From positions 5,154 to 41,349 of the forward strand of contig NZ_HE578953.1 in the NCBI RefSeq assembly GCF_000321045.1: a DNA stretch of 36,196 nt. The letters run 5' to 3'. A program made the translations under genes and the position numbers. Below the pieces are notes generated by a model, which worked only from the letters and a program-made list of their open reading frames with translations, ran no database searches and was not told the DNA's origin. Origin of the DNA: Phytobacter massiliensis JC163. Lineage in GTDB: Bacteria; Pseudomonadota; Gammaproteobacteria; Enterobacterales; Enterobacteriaceae. Shown piece after piece: positions 13,961-24,784 of this stretch (the first letter of the stretch is position 1; each line of letters starts with the position of its first letter).

Positions 13961-15115
13961 TTAAAGGTCTACTGCAACATTGCCGTCACGCTGCGAAACG
14001 CGCCCCAAAAAGCTATCCCAGTCTTTCCATACCGGCTGGAGGCCCAGCGCCGTCAGCGCCGCGGCAACCGCCTCGGGGTGACGGTCATCGTGCGGAGAAA
14101 ACTGCTCCAGCTCCGGACGACCGTCCGCATAGCCTCCAGGCTGCGTTTTCGAGAAGGCGCTGACGTTGTTAATGGCCAGGGGGATAACGTGGTCACGAAA
14201 CCACGGCGACTCCCGCGTGGAGAGCGACAGCTCAATCTCCGGCGCGAACAAACGAAAGGCGCAAATGGTCTGCACCAGTTGGCGTTCATCCATGATTGAC
14301 GCGGGTTCAATTCCACCCGTGCAGGGTCGCAGACGCGGGAAGGAGATGGAATACCGGCTTTGCCAGTAGTGCTGTTGTAGCCAGAGCAGGTGCTCAGCGA
14401 CCATAAAACAGTCCACCCGCCAGCTGTCGGAGAGACCAATCAGCGCGCCAAGGCCGATTTTATCGATACCCGCGCGCCCCAACCGGTCCGGCGTCTCCAG
14501 CCGCCAGAAGAAGTCCTGTTTTTTCCCTTTCAAGTGGTGCTGAGCGTAGACCGGTTCGTGATACGTCTCCTGATAGACCATCACGCCATCCAGCCCCAGC
14601 GTTTTTAGTTCGGCATATTCCCCCTCCGATAACGGCTGCACTTCCATCTGCAACGACGAAAACTGGCGGCGAATAGCGGGAAGATGGCGTCGAAAATAGT
14701 CCATTCCCACCTTCGCCTGGTGTTCGCCGGTAACCAGCAGCAGATGCTCAAAACCCAGCTCGTGAATGGCGTCGCACTCTCGCGCAATCTCAGCCTCATC
14801 CAGCGTCTTGCGCTTGATACGGTTGCTCATCGAAAATCCGCAGTAGGTACAGTCGTTGGCGCACAGATTGGAAAGATAGAGCGGAACGTAAAAGCTCACC
14901 GTATTGCCGAAGCGCTGGCGGGTCAGCCTCTGCGCACGCTGCGCCAGCGGTTCAAGATACGCGCTGGCCGCAGGCGACAGCAGCGCCATCATATCGTCGC
15001 GGCTGAGCGTGTGGGCACTCAGCGCCCGTTCGACGTCGGCGGAGGTTTTGCTGTTGATACGCAGGCGGATGTCGTCCCAGTCAAGCTGCCGCCAGCGATC
15101 CGTGAACGTTTTCAT
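13961..15115 (-). CDS. thiH: 2-iminoacetate synthase ThiH
   Basis: ThiH is a radical SAM enzyme that cleaves tyrosine to 2-iminoacetate (dehydroglycine) and p-cresol, giving the glycine-derived part of the thiazole. The 384-residue product carries the iron-sulfur motif [10 protein letters not shown] (C-x3-C-x2-C) near residue 85. It aligns end to end with E. coli ThiH (377 residues), with a slightly longer C-terminus (about seven residues). It overlaps thiG by 4 bases (ATGA type), so the two are translationally coupled. ThiG and ThiH work as a complex. Confidence 0.97.
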   Translation of the reverse strand: MKTFTDRWRQLDWDDIRLRINSKTSADVERALSAHTLSRDDMMALLSPAASAYLEPLAQRAQRLTRQRFGNTVSFYVPLYLSNLCANDCTYCGFSMSNRIKRKTLDEAEIARECDAIHELGFEHLLLVTGEHQAKVGMDYFRRHLPAIRRQFSSLQMEVQPLSEGEYAELKTLGLDGVMVYQETYHEPVYAQHHLKGKKQDFFWRLETPDRLGRAGIDKIGLGALIGLSDSWRVDCFMVAEHLLWLQQHYWQSRYSISFPRLRPCTGGIEPASIMDERQLVQTICAFRLFAPEIELSLSTRESPWFRDHVIPLAINNVSAFSKTQPGGYADGRPELEQFSPHDDRHPEAVAAALTALGLQPVWKDWDSFLGRVSQRDGNVAVDL

Positions 15116-15882
15116 ACCGCCGCCTCCAGAAAGCCGGTCAGCGGGCTGGTGGCGCTGGCAAAGGCGTTGCGACGTCCCGGTACCGCCTGGCGCGCCAGTA
15201 ATCCAGCCTCAACGGCCAGACGGAAGGCGGTCGCCATCGCCACCGGATCGTTCGCCACCGCAATGGCCGTATTGACCAGCACGGCATCCGCCCCCAGTTC
15301 CAGCGCCTGCGCCGCGTGGCTGGGTACGCCAATCCCGGCGTCCACCACCACCGGGACGGCCGCCTGCTGGATGATGATCTCCAGCATCGCGCGCGTCTCC
15401 AGCCCCTGATTAGAGCCAATCGGCGCGCCCAGCGGCATCACCGCCGCGCAGCCGGCTTCTTCCAGCCGTTTGCACAACACCGGGTCCGCGCCGCAGTAGG
15501 GCAGCACCACAAAACCCTCTTTTACCAGCGCGTCGGCGGCTTTCAGCGTTTCGATGGGGTCCGGCAGCAGCCAGCGGGCATCGGGATGGATTTCAAGCTT
15601 CAGCCAGTTTGTGCCAAGCGCTTCGCGCGCCAGCCGGGCGGCAAAAATGGCTTCCTCGGCCGTTTTCGCCCCTGAGGTGTTGGGCAGCAGCGTCACGCCC
15701 GCGTCGACAAGCGGCGCCAGAATCGCGTCATGTGATTTGCGCAAATCCACCCGCTTCATTGCCAGCGTCACCAACTGGCTACCCGAAGCGCGGATGGCGT
15801 CAATCATCAGCTGCGCGGAGGCAAATTTCCCCGTGCCGGTAAACAGATGTGAATCAAACGTTTTATCTGCGATACGTAACAT
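15112..15882 (-). CDS. thiG: Thiazole synthase ThiG
   Basis: ThiG condenses 1-deoxy-xylulose 5-phosphate, 2-iminoacetate and the sulfur of ThiS thiocarboxylate into thiazole phosphate. The product has 256 residues when started at the ATG at 15882 ([12 protein letters not shown]), as in E. coli. A start five codons upstream would run into the thiS stop region. The conserved lysine that forms an imine with the sugar lies in [16 protein letters not shown] (about residues 96-111). [17 protein letters not shown] is the phosphate loop region. The gene starts one base after the thiS stop and overlaps thiH. Confidence 0.97.
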   Translation of the reverse strand: MLRIADKTFDSHLFTGTGKFASAQLMIDAIRASGSQLVTLAMKRVDLRKSHDAILAPLVDAGVTLLPNTSGAKTAEEAIFAARLAREALGTNWLKLEIHPDARWLLPDPIETLKAADALVKEGFVVLPYCGADPVLCKRLEEAGCAAVMPLGAPIGSNQGLETRAMLEIIIQQAAVPVVVDAGIGVPSHAAQALELGADAVLVNTAIAVANDPVAMATAFRLAVEAGLLARQAVPGRRNAFASATSPLTGFLEAAV

Positions 15883-15883
15883 T

Positions 15884-16084
15884 TCAACCCCCTGCAATAA
15901 CCTGAAAAAGCAGGATCTGGTCGCCTTCCTGCACGATTTGCCGCTCCCACTGCTCGCGCGGGAGGATTTGCTGATTCAGCGCCAGCGCGGTGCCGGGCTT
16001 AAGCTGGTTTAGCCGGGCCAGCAGTTCGGATACCGATAGCCCGCTTGCGCACTGCATTGGCTCGTCATTGAACACTATTCGCAT
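15884..16084 (-). CDS. thiS: Sulfur carrier protein ThiS
   Basis: ThiS is a 66-residue ubiquitin-like protein. Its C-terminal Gly-Gly (…FQVIAGG) is adenylated by ThiF and turned into a thiocarboxylate that donates sulfur to the thiazole. I chose the start at 16084 ([10 protein letters not shown]) because a longer in-frame reading adds 36 residues that are only the shadow of thiF. It overlaps the end of thiF by 20 bases and is followed after one base by thiG. Confidence 0.96.
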   Translation of the reverse strand: MRIVFNDEPMQCASGLSVSELLARLNQLKPGTALALNQQILPREQWERQIVQEGDQILLFQVIAGG

Positions 16085-16823
16085 GTAGCCCTCCGCATAC
16101 CGGACAGCCGCTGGCGCGACGTAACGCCAGGCTACGCCACTGGCTGGATTTGCCATCAAACAGGCGCAGTTCGCCGGGAGATGTTTCCGCACCGCTGAGC
16201 AATTTGATCGCCTCCAGCGCCTGCAATGTACCCATCACCCCGACCACCGGGCCGACCACGCCAGCGGTGCGGCAATTGCGCTCCGGCTCGCTGTCGTCCG
16301 GCCACAGGCAGCGGTAACAGCCCTGCTCCCAGGGCGGCGTCAGCACCATCAGTTGGCCGCCAAACCCGACGGCGCTGGCGGTAATCAGCGGCGTATTCAG
16401 CGCCACGCAGGCGGCGTTGATCGCCTGGCGCGTCGCCATATTGTCGGTGCAGTCAAGCACCACATCTGCCCGCGCCACCTCAAGCTTTAGGGCGTCACCG
16501 GACAGCCGCTGCGGCAACGCCATCAGCGTGATATCCGGGTTGATACGTGCCAGACGCTGCTGTGCGACCTGCGATTTTGGCCGGGCAATATCATCGGTGG
16601 TGTAGAGAATCTGCCGTTGCAGATTGCTGAGGTGTACCTCGTCGTCGTCAGCCAGCACCAGCGTACCGATGCCCGCCCCGGCCAGATACTGCGCCGCAGG
16701 CGAGCCTAAACCGCCCAGCCCGACAATCAGCACGCGGCTGTTGAGCAGCCTCTGCTGCCCTTCAACGGCTATTTCACCGAGCAGAATTTGTCGGCTGTAG
16801 CGCATAAAATCACGGTCGTTCAT
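16065..16823 (-). CDS. thiF: ThiS adenylyltransferase ThiF
   Basis: ThiF is an E1-like enzyme that adenylates the ThiS C-terminus and helps load sulfur on it. The product has 252 residues from [12 protein letters not shown]. The nucleotide-binding loop is [12 protein letters not shown] (about 31-42). Zinc cysteines lie in CYRCLWPD and CPVCGG, and the conserved cysteine in [12 protein letters not shown] is the one linked to ThiS in E. coli. The start overlaps the thiE end by 14 bases. Its own end overlaps thiS. Confidence 0.97.
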   Translation of the reverse strand: MNDRDFMRYSRQILLGEIAVEGQQRLLNSRVLIVGLGGLGSPAAQYLAGAGIGTLVLADDDEVHLSNLQRQILYTTDDIARPKSQVAQQRLARINPDITLMALPQRLSGDALKLEVARADVVLDCTDNMATRQAINAACVALNTPLITASAVGFGGQLMVLTPPWEQGCYRCLWPDDSEPERNCRTAGVVGPVVGVMGTLQALEAIKLLSGAETSPGELRLFDGKSSQWRSLALRRASGCPVCGGLHANSVQ

Positions 16824-17450
16824 CGCCCACTCCTGCATAATCGAGTAACTGTGCGGTAGCGGCGCGCCAGTCTTTGGCCAGGGTGATGGCGCTGACTACG
16901 GCAATGCTGCCGACGCCGGTTGCGAGCACCTCTCGGGCGCGTTCAAGGCTGATACCGCCAATGGCTACGGTAGGGTAGTCCGCCAGACGCTCAATATGCC
17001 GCGCCAGCTGTGTGAGCCCCTGCGGCGAGGAAGGCATCTGCTTGGTCTGCGTTGGGAAGACATGGCCTAAAGCGATGTAAGAGGGGCGTGTGGCGAGTGC
17101 GACGTCGATCTCCATATCATCATGAGTTGAAACCCCGAGGCGCAGGCCCGCCGCCTGGATTGCGTTCAGGTCGGTCGTTTCCAGATCTTCCTGCCCCAGA
17201 TGCACGCCGTAGGCACCGTGCTTGATTGCCAGCCGCCAGTAGTCGTTGATAAACAGCCGGGCGTGATAGCGACGGCCCAGTTCGATGGCTGCCGCCACGT
17301 CAGACTCGACCTCCTCGTCGCGCTTATCTTTGATGCGCAGCTGGAGGGTGCGCACGCCCGCGTCAAGCAGGCGATCAATCCACGCGACGCTGTCGACAAC
17401 CGGGTACAGCCCCAGACGAAAGGGAACCGGTGGGAAATCAGGCTGGTACA

Positions 17451-17451
<1 letters not shown>
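16810..17451 (-). CDS. thiE: Thiamin phosphate synthase ThiE
   Basis: ThiE joins the pyrimidine (HMP pyrophosphate) and thiazole phosphate to give thiamin phosphate. The product has 213 residues from [16 protein letters not shown] barrel is indicated by [50 protein letters not shown] and VAIGGI in the expected order. The ATG overlaps the thiC stop by one base (TAATG). A longer reading from 17598 is the shadow of thiC. Confidence 0.97.
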
Positions 17452-19440
<1,989 letters not shown>

Positions 19441-19510
19441 TACTCTTGTTCCCTTCGCAGGTTTTAACCTGATCAGGTTCCGCGGATCCCGAATTAACGG
19501 TCTCAGCCTT

Positions 19511-19636
19511 TTCCACTTCATCCTTTGCGCTGTCTCTGCGTTGGCCGCGTCAGCTCACACCAGTCACTTACTTATGTAAGCTCCTGGCGATTCACCGACT
19601 TGCCGCCTTGATACATCACAAATGATTTTGTGGAAA
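19511..19636. repeat. ERIC element, copy 1
   Basis: This is a 126-base Enterobacterial Repetitive Intergenic Consensus element. The recognisable core on the plus strand is CACTTACTTATGTAAGCTCC, matching the well-known central palindrome of ERIC. The terminal inverted repeats are TTCCAC (19511-19516) and GTGGAA (19630-19635). It lies in tandem with copy 2, with a period of 127 bases, inside the thiC riboswitch. Confidence 0.92.
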
Positions 19637-19637
19637 C

Positions 19638-19762
19638 TTCCACTTCATCCTTTGCGCTGTCTCTGCGTTGGCTGCGTCAGCTCACACCAGTCACTTACTT
19701 ATGTAAGCTCCTGGCGGTTCACTGACTTGCCGCTTCACGCATCACAACGGATTGTGTGGAAA
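19638..19762. repeat. ERIC element, copy 2
   Basis: A second ERIC element in the same orientation as copy 1, about 125 bases and close to identical over the first 100 bases. Differences cluster near the far end (for example GCTTCACGCATCACAACGG against the matching part of copy 1). It ends in GTGGAAA (19756-19762) next to the 5' half of the TPP aptamer. Transcribed, it can fold into a long hairpin. Confidence 0.92.
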
Positions 19763-19779
19763 TCTGGCACTCCGACAAG

Positions 19780-19805
19780 AAAATGGCCCCTCAACAATCG
19801 GGGGC
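19780..19805 (-). terminator. Probable rsd terminator
   Basis: On the minus strand GCCCC (19805-19801) pairs with GGGGC (19790-19786) across a 10-base loop and is followed by CATTTTCTT. It lies about 33 bases after the rsd stop. The T-rich tail is also the first part of the TPP aptamer P1 strand, so the two elements abut. Confidence 0.5.
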
Positions 19806-19807
19806 TG

Positions 19808-19841
19808 TATGTAAATTACTCGCTAACGAAAAAGAACTCAA
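19808..19841 (-). promoter_or_regulatory. Possible thiC promoter
   Basis: TTGAGT (minus strand, 19841-19836) and TAATTT (19818-19813) with a 17-base spacer lie just upstream of the riboswitch and overlap the end of rsd. An alternative -10, TACATA (19813-19808), overlaps it. A promoter is expected here, but neither -10 is close to consensus. Confidence 0.3.
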
Positions 19842-20341
19842 GCAGGGCGGGCCATGTCGCTTTCGTCATTGGCGCTCTCGTTGAGATTATTATCAAAGGC
19901 CAGCACAATGAGTTTGTCCTCCAGCGTAAAGCGGGCGGCCAGCGCTTCACCGATAGCGGACAGCGCCTCCTGGAACTCCAGGCAGTTGTCATCGTCAATC
20001 GATTGTTCAAGGCTGGAATCATAGTACTTCATGATTTCCACTGTGTTGGCCTCCAGAAGAGGGTAAATCTGCGTGGCGGCAAAAAGTGGGCTGGTCCCTT
20101 CCATTTCATCAATAATCCGTTCATAAATATTGAAATGTCCGGCGGAAAGGTACTCAACCAGGTTATGGCAAAACTCGTCCAGCGCTTTCTCATTAAGCTG
20201 CATAAACGAACCTTTGCCTGGTTTTATGCCAACCAGATTGTAATAAGAAACCAGTAATTGCTTGCGTCTATTCAGCCAGCGATCGACCAGTTTATTACTT
20301 CCTCCAACGCGCTCTGTCAGGCTTTCTAACTGGTTTAGCAT
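19838..20341 (-). CDS. rsd: Anti-sigma-70 factor Rsd
   Basis: Rsd binds sigma-70 region 4 and holds it away from RNA polymerase in stationary phase. In E. coli it also binds HPr and stimulates SpoT. The product is 167 residues from MLNQLESLTERVGGSNKLVDRWL, an all-helical Rsd/AlgQ protein. The block LVSYYNLVGIKPGK and the C-terminal EALAARFTLEDKLI align with E. coli Rsd (158 residues). The C-terminus is longer and more polar (NNLNESANDESDMARPA). A start 12 codons upstream is possible but lies outside the homology. It is divergent from nudC. Confidence 0.95.
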   Translation of the reverse strand: MLNQLESLTERVGGSNKLVDRWLNRRKQLLVSYYNLVGIKPGKGSFMQLNEKALDEFCHNLVEYLSAGHFNIYERIIDEMEGTSPLFAATQIYPLLEANTVEIMKYYDSSLEQSIDDDNCLEFQEALSAIGEALAARFTLEDKLIVLAFDNNLNESANDESDMARPA

Positions 20342-20431
20342 AATTGACTCCGCAATATTAAGATTAAAAAAGCTCACCCGGATGTAATAATAATGTTAAC
20401 AAAATGCCATCACTCGAGGTAGTGCAACAAA

Positions 20432-21205
20432 ATGCATCGTATTATCGAATCTTCAGATCATGGCTGGTGGATCATAAGCCATGAACAAAAATTATGGTTG
20501 CCCGCTGGAGAATTACCACATGGCAGGGCAGGAAATTTCGATCTTGCGGGCCAAAGCGCACTAAAAATCGGCGAATGGGAGGGGGAACCGGTGTGGCTGG
20601 TGCGCCAGATCCGTCGCCAGGATATGGGGTCGGTGCGGCAGGTGATCGATCAGGACGTGGGGTTATTCCAGCTTGCCGGGCGTGGCGTTCAGCTGGCGGA
20701 GTTCTACCGTTCGCATAAGTTTTGCGGCTACTGCGGCCACACGATGCACCCCAGCAAAACAGAGTGGGCGATGCTGTGCGACAACTGCCGTGAGCGCTAT
20801 TACCCGCAAATCGCCCCGTGCATCATCGTCGCTATCCGCAATCAGGACAAAATTTTACTGGCGCAGCATACCCGCCACCGTAACGGTATCTATACCGTGC
20901 TGGCGGGCTTTGTCGAAGTGGGGGAGACGCTGGAGCAGGCCGTTGCGCGCGAGGTGATGGAAGAGAGTGGCGTCAAAGTGAAAAACCTGCGCTATGTCAC
21001 CTCCCAGCCGTGGCCGTTCCCCCAGTCGCTGATGACCGCCTTTATGGCGGAGTACGACAGCGGCGATATTGTTATCGACCCGAAAGAGCTGATTGACGCG
21101 GGCTGGTATCGCTATGACGATTTACCGTTGCTACCGCCGCCCGGCACCGTCGCCCGTCGGCTGATTGAAGACACGGTGGCATTGTGTCGGTCAGACTTTG
21201 AGTGA
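20432..21205 (+). CDS. nudC: NAD-capped RNA hydrolase NudC
   Basis: NudC removes the NAD cap from the 5' end of certain RNAs and hydrolyses free NAD(H) to NMN and AMP. The 257-residue product equals E. coli NudC. Zinc cysteines occur as CGYC (about 98-101) and CDNC (about 116-119). The Nudix box [20 protein letters not shown] fits the consensus GX5EX7REUXEEXGU and is followed by the NADH signature SQPWPFPQS. It is divergent from rsd, with hemE 40 bases downstream. Confidence 0.97.
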   Translation: MHRIIESSDHGWWIISHEQKLWLPAGELPHGRAGNFDLAGQSALKIGEWEGEPVWLVRQIRRQDMGSVRQVIDQDVGLFQLAGRGVQLAEFYRSHKFCGYCGHTMHPSKTEWAMLCDNCRERYYPQIAPCIIVAIRNQDKILLAQHTRHRNGIYTVLAGFVEVGETLEQAVAREVMEESGVKVKNLRYVTSQPWPFPQSLMTAFMAEYDSGDIVIDPKELIDAGWYRYDDLPLLPPPGTVARRLIEDTVALCRSDFE

Positions 21206-21245
21206 CATGTTACACTTGGCGCATTAACGCTAAAGGAATGTAAAA

Positions 21246-22307
21246 ATGACCCTGAAGAACGATCGTTATCTCCGCGCGCTGCAGCGCCAGCCAGTCGATG
21301 TTACGCCAGTATGGATGATGCGCCAGGCCGGCCGCTATCTGCCGGAGTATAAAGCGACCCGCGCGCAGGCCGGGGATTTTATGTCGCTGTGCAAAAACGC
21401 CGAGCTGGCCTGCGAAGTGACCCTGCAGCCGCTGCGCCGTTACAAGCTGGATGCGGCGATCCTCTTCTCAGACATTTTGACTATCCCGGACGCCATGGGG
21501 CTGGGCCTGTACTTCGAAACGGGTGAAGGCCCACGCTTTACCTCTCCTGTCCAGAGCAAAGCCGATGTCGACAAGCTGCCCGTTCCCGACCCGGAACAGG
21601 AGCTGGGTTACGTGATGAACGCCGTGCGTACCATTCGCCGTGAACTGAAGGGCGAAGTGCCGCTGATTGGCTTCTCCGGCAGCCCATGGACGCTGGCGAC
21701 GTATATGGTGGAGGGGGGCAGCAGCAAAGCCTTTACTGTCATCAAAAAAATGATGTACGCCGACCCGCAGACCCTGCACGCGCTGCTCGACAAGCTGGCG
21801 AAAAGCGTCACGCTCTATCTTAACGCGCAGATCAAAGCGGGCGCCCAGTCGGTAATGATTTTTGACACCTGGGGCGGCGTGCTCACCGGGCGCGACTATC
21901 AGCAGTTCTCCCTGTACTACATGCATAAAATCGTCGATGGCCTGCTGCGTGAAAACGACGGTCGCCGCGTGCCGGTCACGCTGTTCACCAAGGGCGGCGG
22001 ACAGTGGCTGGAAGCGATGGCGGAAACCGGCTGTGACGCGCTGGGGCTGGACTGGACGACCGATATTGCCGACGCGCGCCGCCGGGTAGGCGACAAAGTG
22101 GCCCTCCAGGGCAATATGGACCCCTCAATGCTTTATGCGCCTCCGGCACGCATCGAGGAGGAAGTGGCGTCTATACTTTCAGGTTTCGGCCAGGGCGAAG
22201 GGCACGTTTTTAACCTCGGACACGGTATTCATCAGGATGTCCCGCCAGAACACGCTGGCGCGTTTGTGGAGGCTGTGCACCGGTTGTCCGCGCAATACCA
22301 CCGCTAA
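21246..22307 (+). CDS. hemE: Uroporphyrinogen decarboxylase HemE
   Basis: HemE removes four carboxyl groups from uroporphyrinogen III to give coproporphyrinogen III, in the haem branch of tetrapyrrole synthesis in the cytosol. The product has 353 residues. The signatures [15 protein letters not shown] (about 20-34) and [17 protein letters not shown] (about 141-157) match the two URO-D patterns, with the substrate-binding Arg and Asp residues in place (MRQAGR, FSDIL). It shares a unit with nfi, 9 bases downstream. Confidence 0.98.
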   Translation: MTLKNDRYLRALQRQPVDVTPVWMMRQAGRYLPEYKATRAQAGDFMSLCKNAELACEVTLQPLRRYKLDAAILFSDILTIPDAMGLGLYFETGEGPRFTSPVQSKADVDKLPVPDPEQELGYVMNAVRTIRRELKGEVPLIGFSGSPWTLATYMVEGGSSKAFTVIKKMMYADPQTLHALLDKLAKSVTLYLNAQIKAGAQSVMIFDTWGGVLTGRDYQQFSLYYMHKIVDGLLRENDGRRVPVTLFTKGGGQWLEAMAETGCDALGLDWTTDIADARRRVGDKVALQGNMDPSMLYAPPARIEEEVASILSGFGQGEGHVFNLGHGIHQDVPPEHAGAFVEAVHRLSAQYHR

Positions 22308-22316
22308 GGAGAAAAT

Positions 22317-22988
22317 ATGGATCTGGCGTCGCTACGCGCTCAGCAAATCGAACTTGCCTCATCGGTTTCCCGCGAGGATCGGCTGGAAAAAGATCCCCCC
22401 GCCCTGATAGGCGGCGCGGATGTAGGATTCGAGCAGGGCGGAGAGGTGACGCGCGCCGCAATGGTGCTGTTGACCTGGCCTGAACTAGAACTGGTCGAGT
22501 ATAAAGTGGCGCGTATCGCCACCACCATGCCCTATATCCCCGGCTTTCTCTCATTTCGTGAATATCCCGCGCTGCTGGCGGCGTGGGAACAGCTTTCGCA
22601 AAAACCCGACCTGCTGTTTGTTGACGGGCACGGTATTTCGCATCCGCGCCGTCTCGGCGTTGCCAGCCATTTTGGCCTGCTGGTGGACGTGCCCACGATT
22701 GGCGTGGCGAAAAAGCGCCTGTGCGGCAAGTTCGAACCGCTCTCTGACGAGCCCGGCGCGCTGGCGCCGCTGATGGACAAAGGCGAGCAGCTGGCATGGG
22801 TCTGGCGCAGCAAGGCGCGCTGCAACCCGCTGTTTGTCGCGACAGGGCACCGGGTCAGCACGGATACGGCGCTGGCGTGGGTACAGCGCTGTATGAAGGG
22901 GTATCGTCTACCTGAGCCGACCCGCTGGGCGGACGCGGTGGCCTCTGGCCGTCCGGCCTTTACGCGTTGGCAGGAAATTCAGCGTTGA
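22317..22988 (+). CDS. nfi: Endonuclease V (deoxyinosine 3' endonuclease)
   Basis: Endonuclease V nicks DNA one base 3' of deoxyinosine and starts repair of deaminated adenine. The 223-residue product equals E. coli Nfi. Catalytic acids are visible in [10 protein letters not shown] (Asp35) and in [15 protein letters not shown] (Asp110). The wedge motif [11 protein letters not shown], which opens DNA at the lesion, lies near residues 79-89. It sits in the usual hemE-nfi-yjaG order. Confidence 0.97.
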   Translation: MDLASLRAQQIELASSVSREDRLEKDPPALIGGADVGFEQGGEVTRAAMVLLTWPELELVEYKVARIATTMPYIPGFLSFREYPALLAAWEQLSQKPDLLFVDGHGISHPRRLGVASHFGLLVDVPTIGVAKKRLCGKFEPLSDEPGALAPLMDKGEQLAWVWRSKARCNPLFVATGHRVSTDTALAWVQRCMKGYRLPEPTRWADAVASGRPAFTRWQEIQR

Positions 22989-23030
22989 TTCAGGTACACT
23001 GCCGCTAATTTCTGCATCCGGGAACTCATC

Positions 23031-23621
23031 ATGTTACAAAACCCCATTCACCTGCGCATGGAGAGACTGGCCAGCTGGCAGCATGTCGCCTTTATGGCCA
23101 GCCTGTGCGAGCGCATGTACCCCAATTACGCGATGTTCTGTAAGGAGACCGCGTTTGGCGATCCACAGCTCTACCGGCGTATTCTCGACCTGGTGTGGGA
23201 AACGCTGACGGTCAAAGACGCAAAGGTGAATTTCGACAGCCAGCTGGAAAAGCTGGAAGAGGCGATACCATCAGCCGACGATTATGATCTGTACGGCGTT
23301 TACCCGGCAATTGATGCCTGCGTGGCGCTAAGCGATTTGCTCCATGCGTTACTTAGCGGTGAATCACTGGAGTACGCGATAGAGGTCAGCAAGACCTCCA
23401 TCACCACGGTAGCGATGCTGGAAATGACCCAGCAGGGGCGGGAAATGACCGATGATGAGCTCAAAGAAAACCCGGCTGTAGAGCAGGAATGGGATATCCA
23501 GTGGGAGATTTTCCGACTTTTAGCCGCCTGCGAAGAACGCGATATTGAACTGATTAAAGGCCTGCGCGCAGACCTGCGTGAGGCTGGTGAGAGTAATATC
23601 GGTATAAATTTGCAGCAATGA
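23031..23621 (+). CDS. yjaG: YjaG, DUF416 family protein
   Basis: The product is 196 residues and aligns with E. coli YjaG, a soluble all-helical DUF416 protein of unknown function. No signal peptide, membrane segment or catalytic motif is visible. It is acidic, with a conserved core MLEMTQQGREMTDDELKENPAVEQEWD. It stays next to nfi and hupA in this family of genomes, which gives no clear functional hint. Confidence 0.95.
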   Translation: MLQNPIHLRMERLASWQHVAFMASLCERMYPNYAMFCKETAFGDPQLYRRILDLVWETLTVKDAKVNFDSQLEKLEEAIPSADDYDLYGVYPAIDACVALSDLLHALLSGESLEYAIEVSKTSITTVAMLEMTQQGREMTDDELKENPAVEQEWDIQWEIFRLLAACEERDIELIKGLRADLREAGESNIGINLQQ

Positions 23622-23666
23622 GACAACAAAACGTGATTTAACGCCTGTTTTGTCGTCCAGGGAGGC

Positions 23667-23703
23667 TTCCCTTCTCCCCCCCGTCTGGTCTACATTTGGG
23701 GGG
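23667..23703 (+). promoter_or_regulatory. hupA promoter
   Basis: TTCCCT (23667-23672) and TACATT (23691-23696) lie 18 bases apart, about 110 bases before hupA. A run of six G residues follows the -10 and a run of seven C residues precedes it, so the -10 is enclosed by a C/G inverted repeat. The same layout is found upstream of hupA in E. coli, as far as I remember it. Confidence 0.55.
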
Positions 23704-23807
23704 CGAAAAAAAGTGGCTATCGGTGCGTGTATGCAGGAGAGTGCTTTTCTGGCATTTCCGTCGCACTCGATGCTTAGCAAGCGATAAACACATTGAAAGG
23801 ATAACTT

Positions 23808-24080
23808 ATGAACAAGACTCAACTGATTGATGTAATTGCAGACAAGGCTGATCTGTCTAAGGCGCAGGCGAAAGCTGCTCTGGAATCCACCCTGACTGCG
23901 ATTACTGAGTCTCTGAAAGAAGGCGATGCTGTACAACTGGTAGGTTTCGGTACCTTCAAAGTGAACCACCGCGCTGAGCGTACTGGCCGCAACCCGCAGA
24001 CCGGTAAAGAGATCAAAATCGCCGCAGCTAACGTACCGGCATTTGTTTCTGGTAAGGCACTGAAAGACGCAGTTAAGTAA
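23808..24080 (+). CDS. hupA: DNA-binding protein HU-alpha
   Basis: HU-alpha is the 90-residue nucleoid protein that bends and compacts DNA as a dimer with HU-alpha or HU-beta. The sequence is that of E. coli HU-alpha throughout. It includes the DNA-binding arm [20 protein letters not shown] with the intercalating proline and the C-terminal [18 protein letters not shown]. It has its own promoter and a terminator 28 bases after the stop. Codon use is that of a highly expressed gene. Confidence 0.99.
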   Translation: MNKTQLIDVIADKADLSKAQAKAALESTLTAITESLKEGDAVQLVGFGTFKVNHRAERTGRNPQTGKEIKIAAANVPAFVSGKALKDAVK

Positions 24081-24085
24081 GACGC

Positions 24086-24784
24086 GTGGCGGTGAACAGT
24101 TTTAACGAAGGGGCTTTACGGCCCCTTTTGTTTTCCTGGCGGCGTGCGCTTACGCTGGCGGGCGGGCTGTTGCTTACCGCATGTAGCCATCACTCCTCCT
24201 TACCCCCTTTTACGGCCAGCGGCTATGCCGGTGACCAGGGCGCGATGCGTATCTGGCGCAAAGATACGGACACTGAAACCCATCTGCTTGTCGCCTTTAG
24301 CCCGTGGCAGCGCGGAAATACCTCTCTGAGCGAATATCGCTGGCAGGGCGATGAGCTTAGCCTGATCGAGCTTAATGTGTACGGCGAGCCGCCTGAGCAC
24401 ATTCGCGTCCGGTTTGATGATCGCGGCGAGCTAAGCTTTATGCAGCGGGAGGTGAACGCGCAGAAGCAGCAAATCTCCAGCGATCAGATAGCGCTCTACC
24501 GCTATCGTGCCGACCAGCTCCGTCAGACCAGCGATGCGCTGCGCCAGGGGCGTGTAGTGCTGTACCAGGGCCGCTGGCATAACAACGGTTCCGTTACCAC
24601 CTGTGAAGGGCAAACCGTTAAGCCAGAGCTGGACTCGCTAGCCTTAAGCCATATTGAGAATCGTCAGCGCCACTCCTCAGCAGAGGTGAGCGTGGCGTGG
24701 TTAGAAGGGCCGGAAGGCGCGCAGCTGCTGTTAGTCGCCAATGAAGATTTCTGTACGTGGCAGCCTACAGAGAAGAACTTCTGA
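24086..24784 (+). CDS. yjaH: YjaH, DUF1481 lipoprotein
   Basis: The product is a predicted lipoprotein of unknown function, 232 residues from the GTG at 24086, close to the length of E. coli YjaH. A positively charged start (SWRRALT) is followed by a hydrophobic stretch and the lipobox LLTAC, so the mature protein starts at the cysteine near residue 33. The core block LSFMQREVNAQKQQ...DQIALYRYRADQLRQTSDALRQGRV matches DUF1481. The start is uncertain. From 24086 or 24092 the reading frame runs through the hupA terminator. A TTG at 24128 would give a short, ideal lipoprotein signal peptide. Confidence 0.85.
   Translation: MAVNSFNEGALRPLLFSWRRALTLAGGLLLTACSHHSSLPPFTASGYAGDQGAMRIWRKDTDTETHLLVAFSPWQRGNTSLSEYRWQGDELSLIELNVYGEPPEHIRVRFDDRGELSFMQREVNAQKQQISSDQIALYRYRADQLRQTSDALRQGRVVLYQGRWHNNGSVTTCEGQTVKPELDSLALSHIENRQRHSSAEVSVAWLEGPEGAQLLLVANEDFCTWQPTEKNF
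24108..24133 (+). terminator. hupA terminator
   Basis: AAGGGGC (24108-24114) pairs with GCCCCTT (24121-24127) across a TTTACG loop and runs into TTTTGTTTT. It lies 28 bases after the hupA stop and within the first codons of yjaH as usually annotated. Confidence 0.85.

Larger units (their letters stand above)
19441..19783 (-). promoter_or_regulatory. TPP riboswitch (thi box), split by two ERIC elements
   Basis: The 3' part of the aptamer (minus strand, 19508 down to 19443) has the conserved thi-box features GGCTGAGACC, CGGAACCTGATCAGG and ACCTGCGAAGGGAACAAGA, close to the E. coli thiC aptamer. The 5' part, TTCTTGTCGGAGTGCC (19781-19766), is also intact, but 257 bases of ERIC sequence lie between them. 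P1 can still form: TCTTGT (19780-19775) with ACAAGA (19449-19444). The insertion sits in the P3 loop between GCC (19768-19766) and GGC (19508-19506). P3 can be prolonged by TTTCCAC (19762-19756) with GTGGAAA (19516-19510) from the ERIC ends. Whether it still senses TPP is unknown. Confidence 0.9.

Noticed and set aside
19511-19762. CRISPR array or insertion sequence at the repeated block upstream of thiC
   Set aside because: The 127-base period, the central ERIC palindrome and the absence of spacers or a transposase identify ERIC elements.
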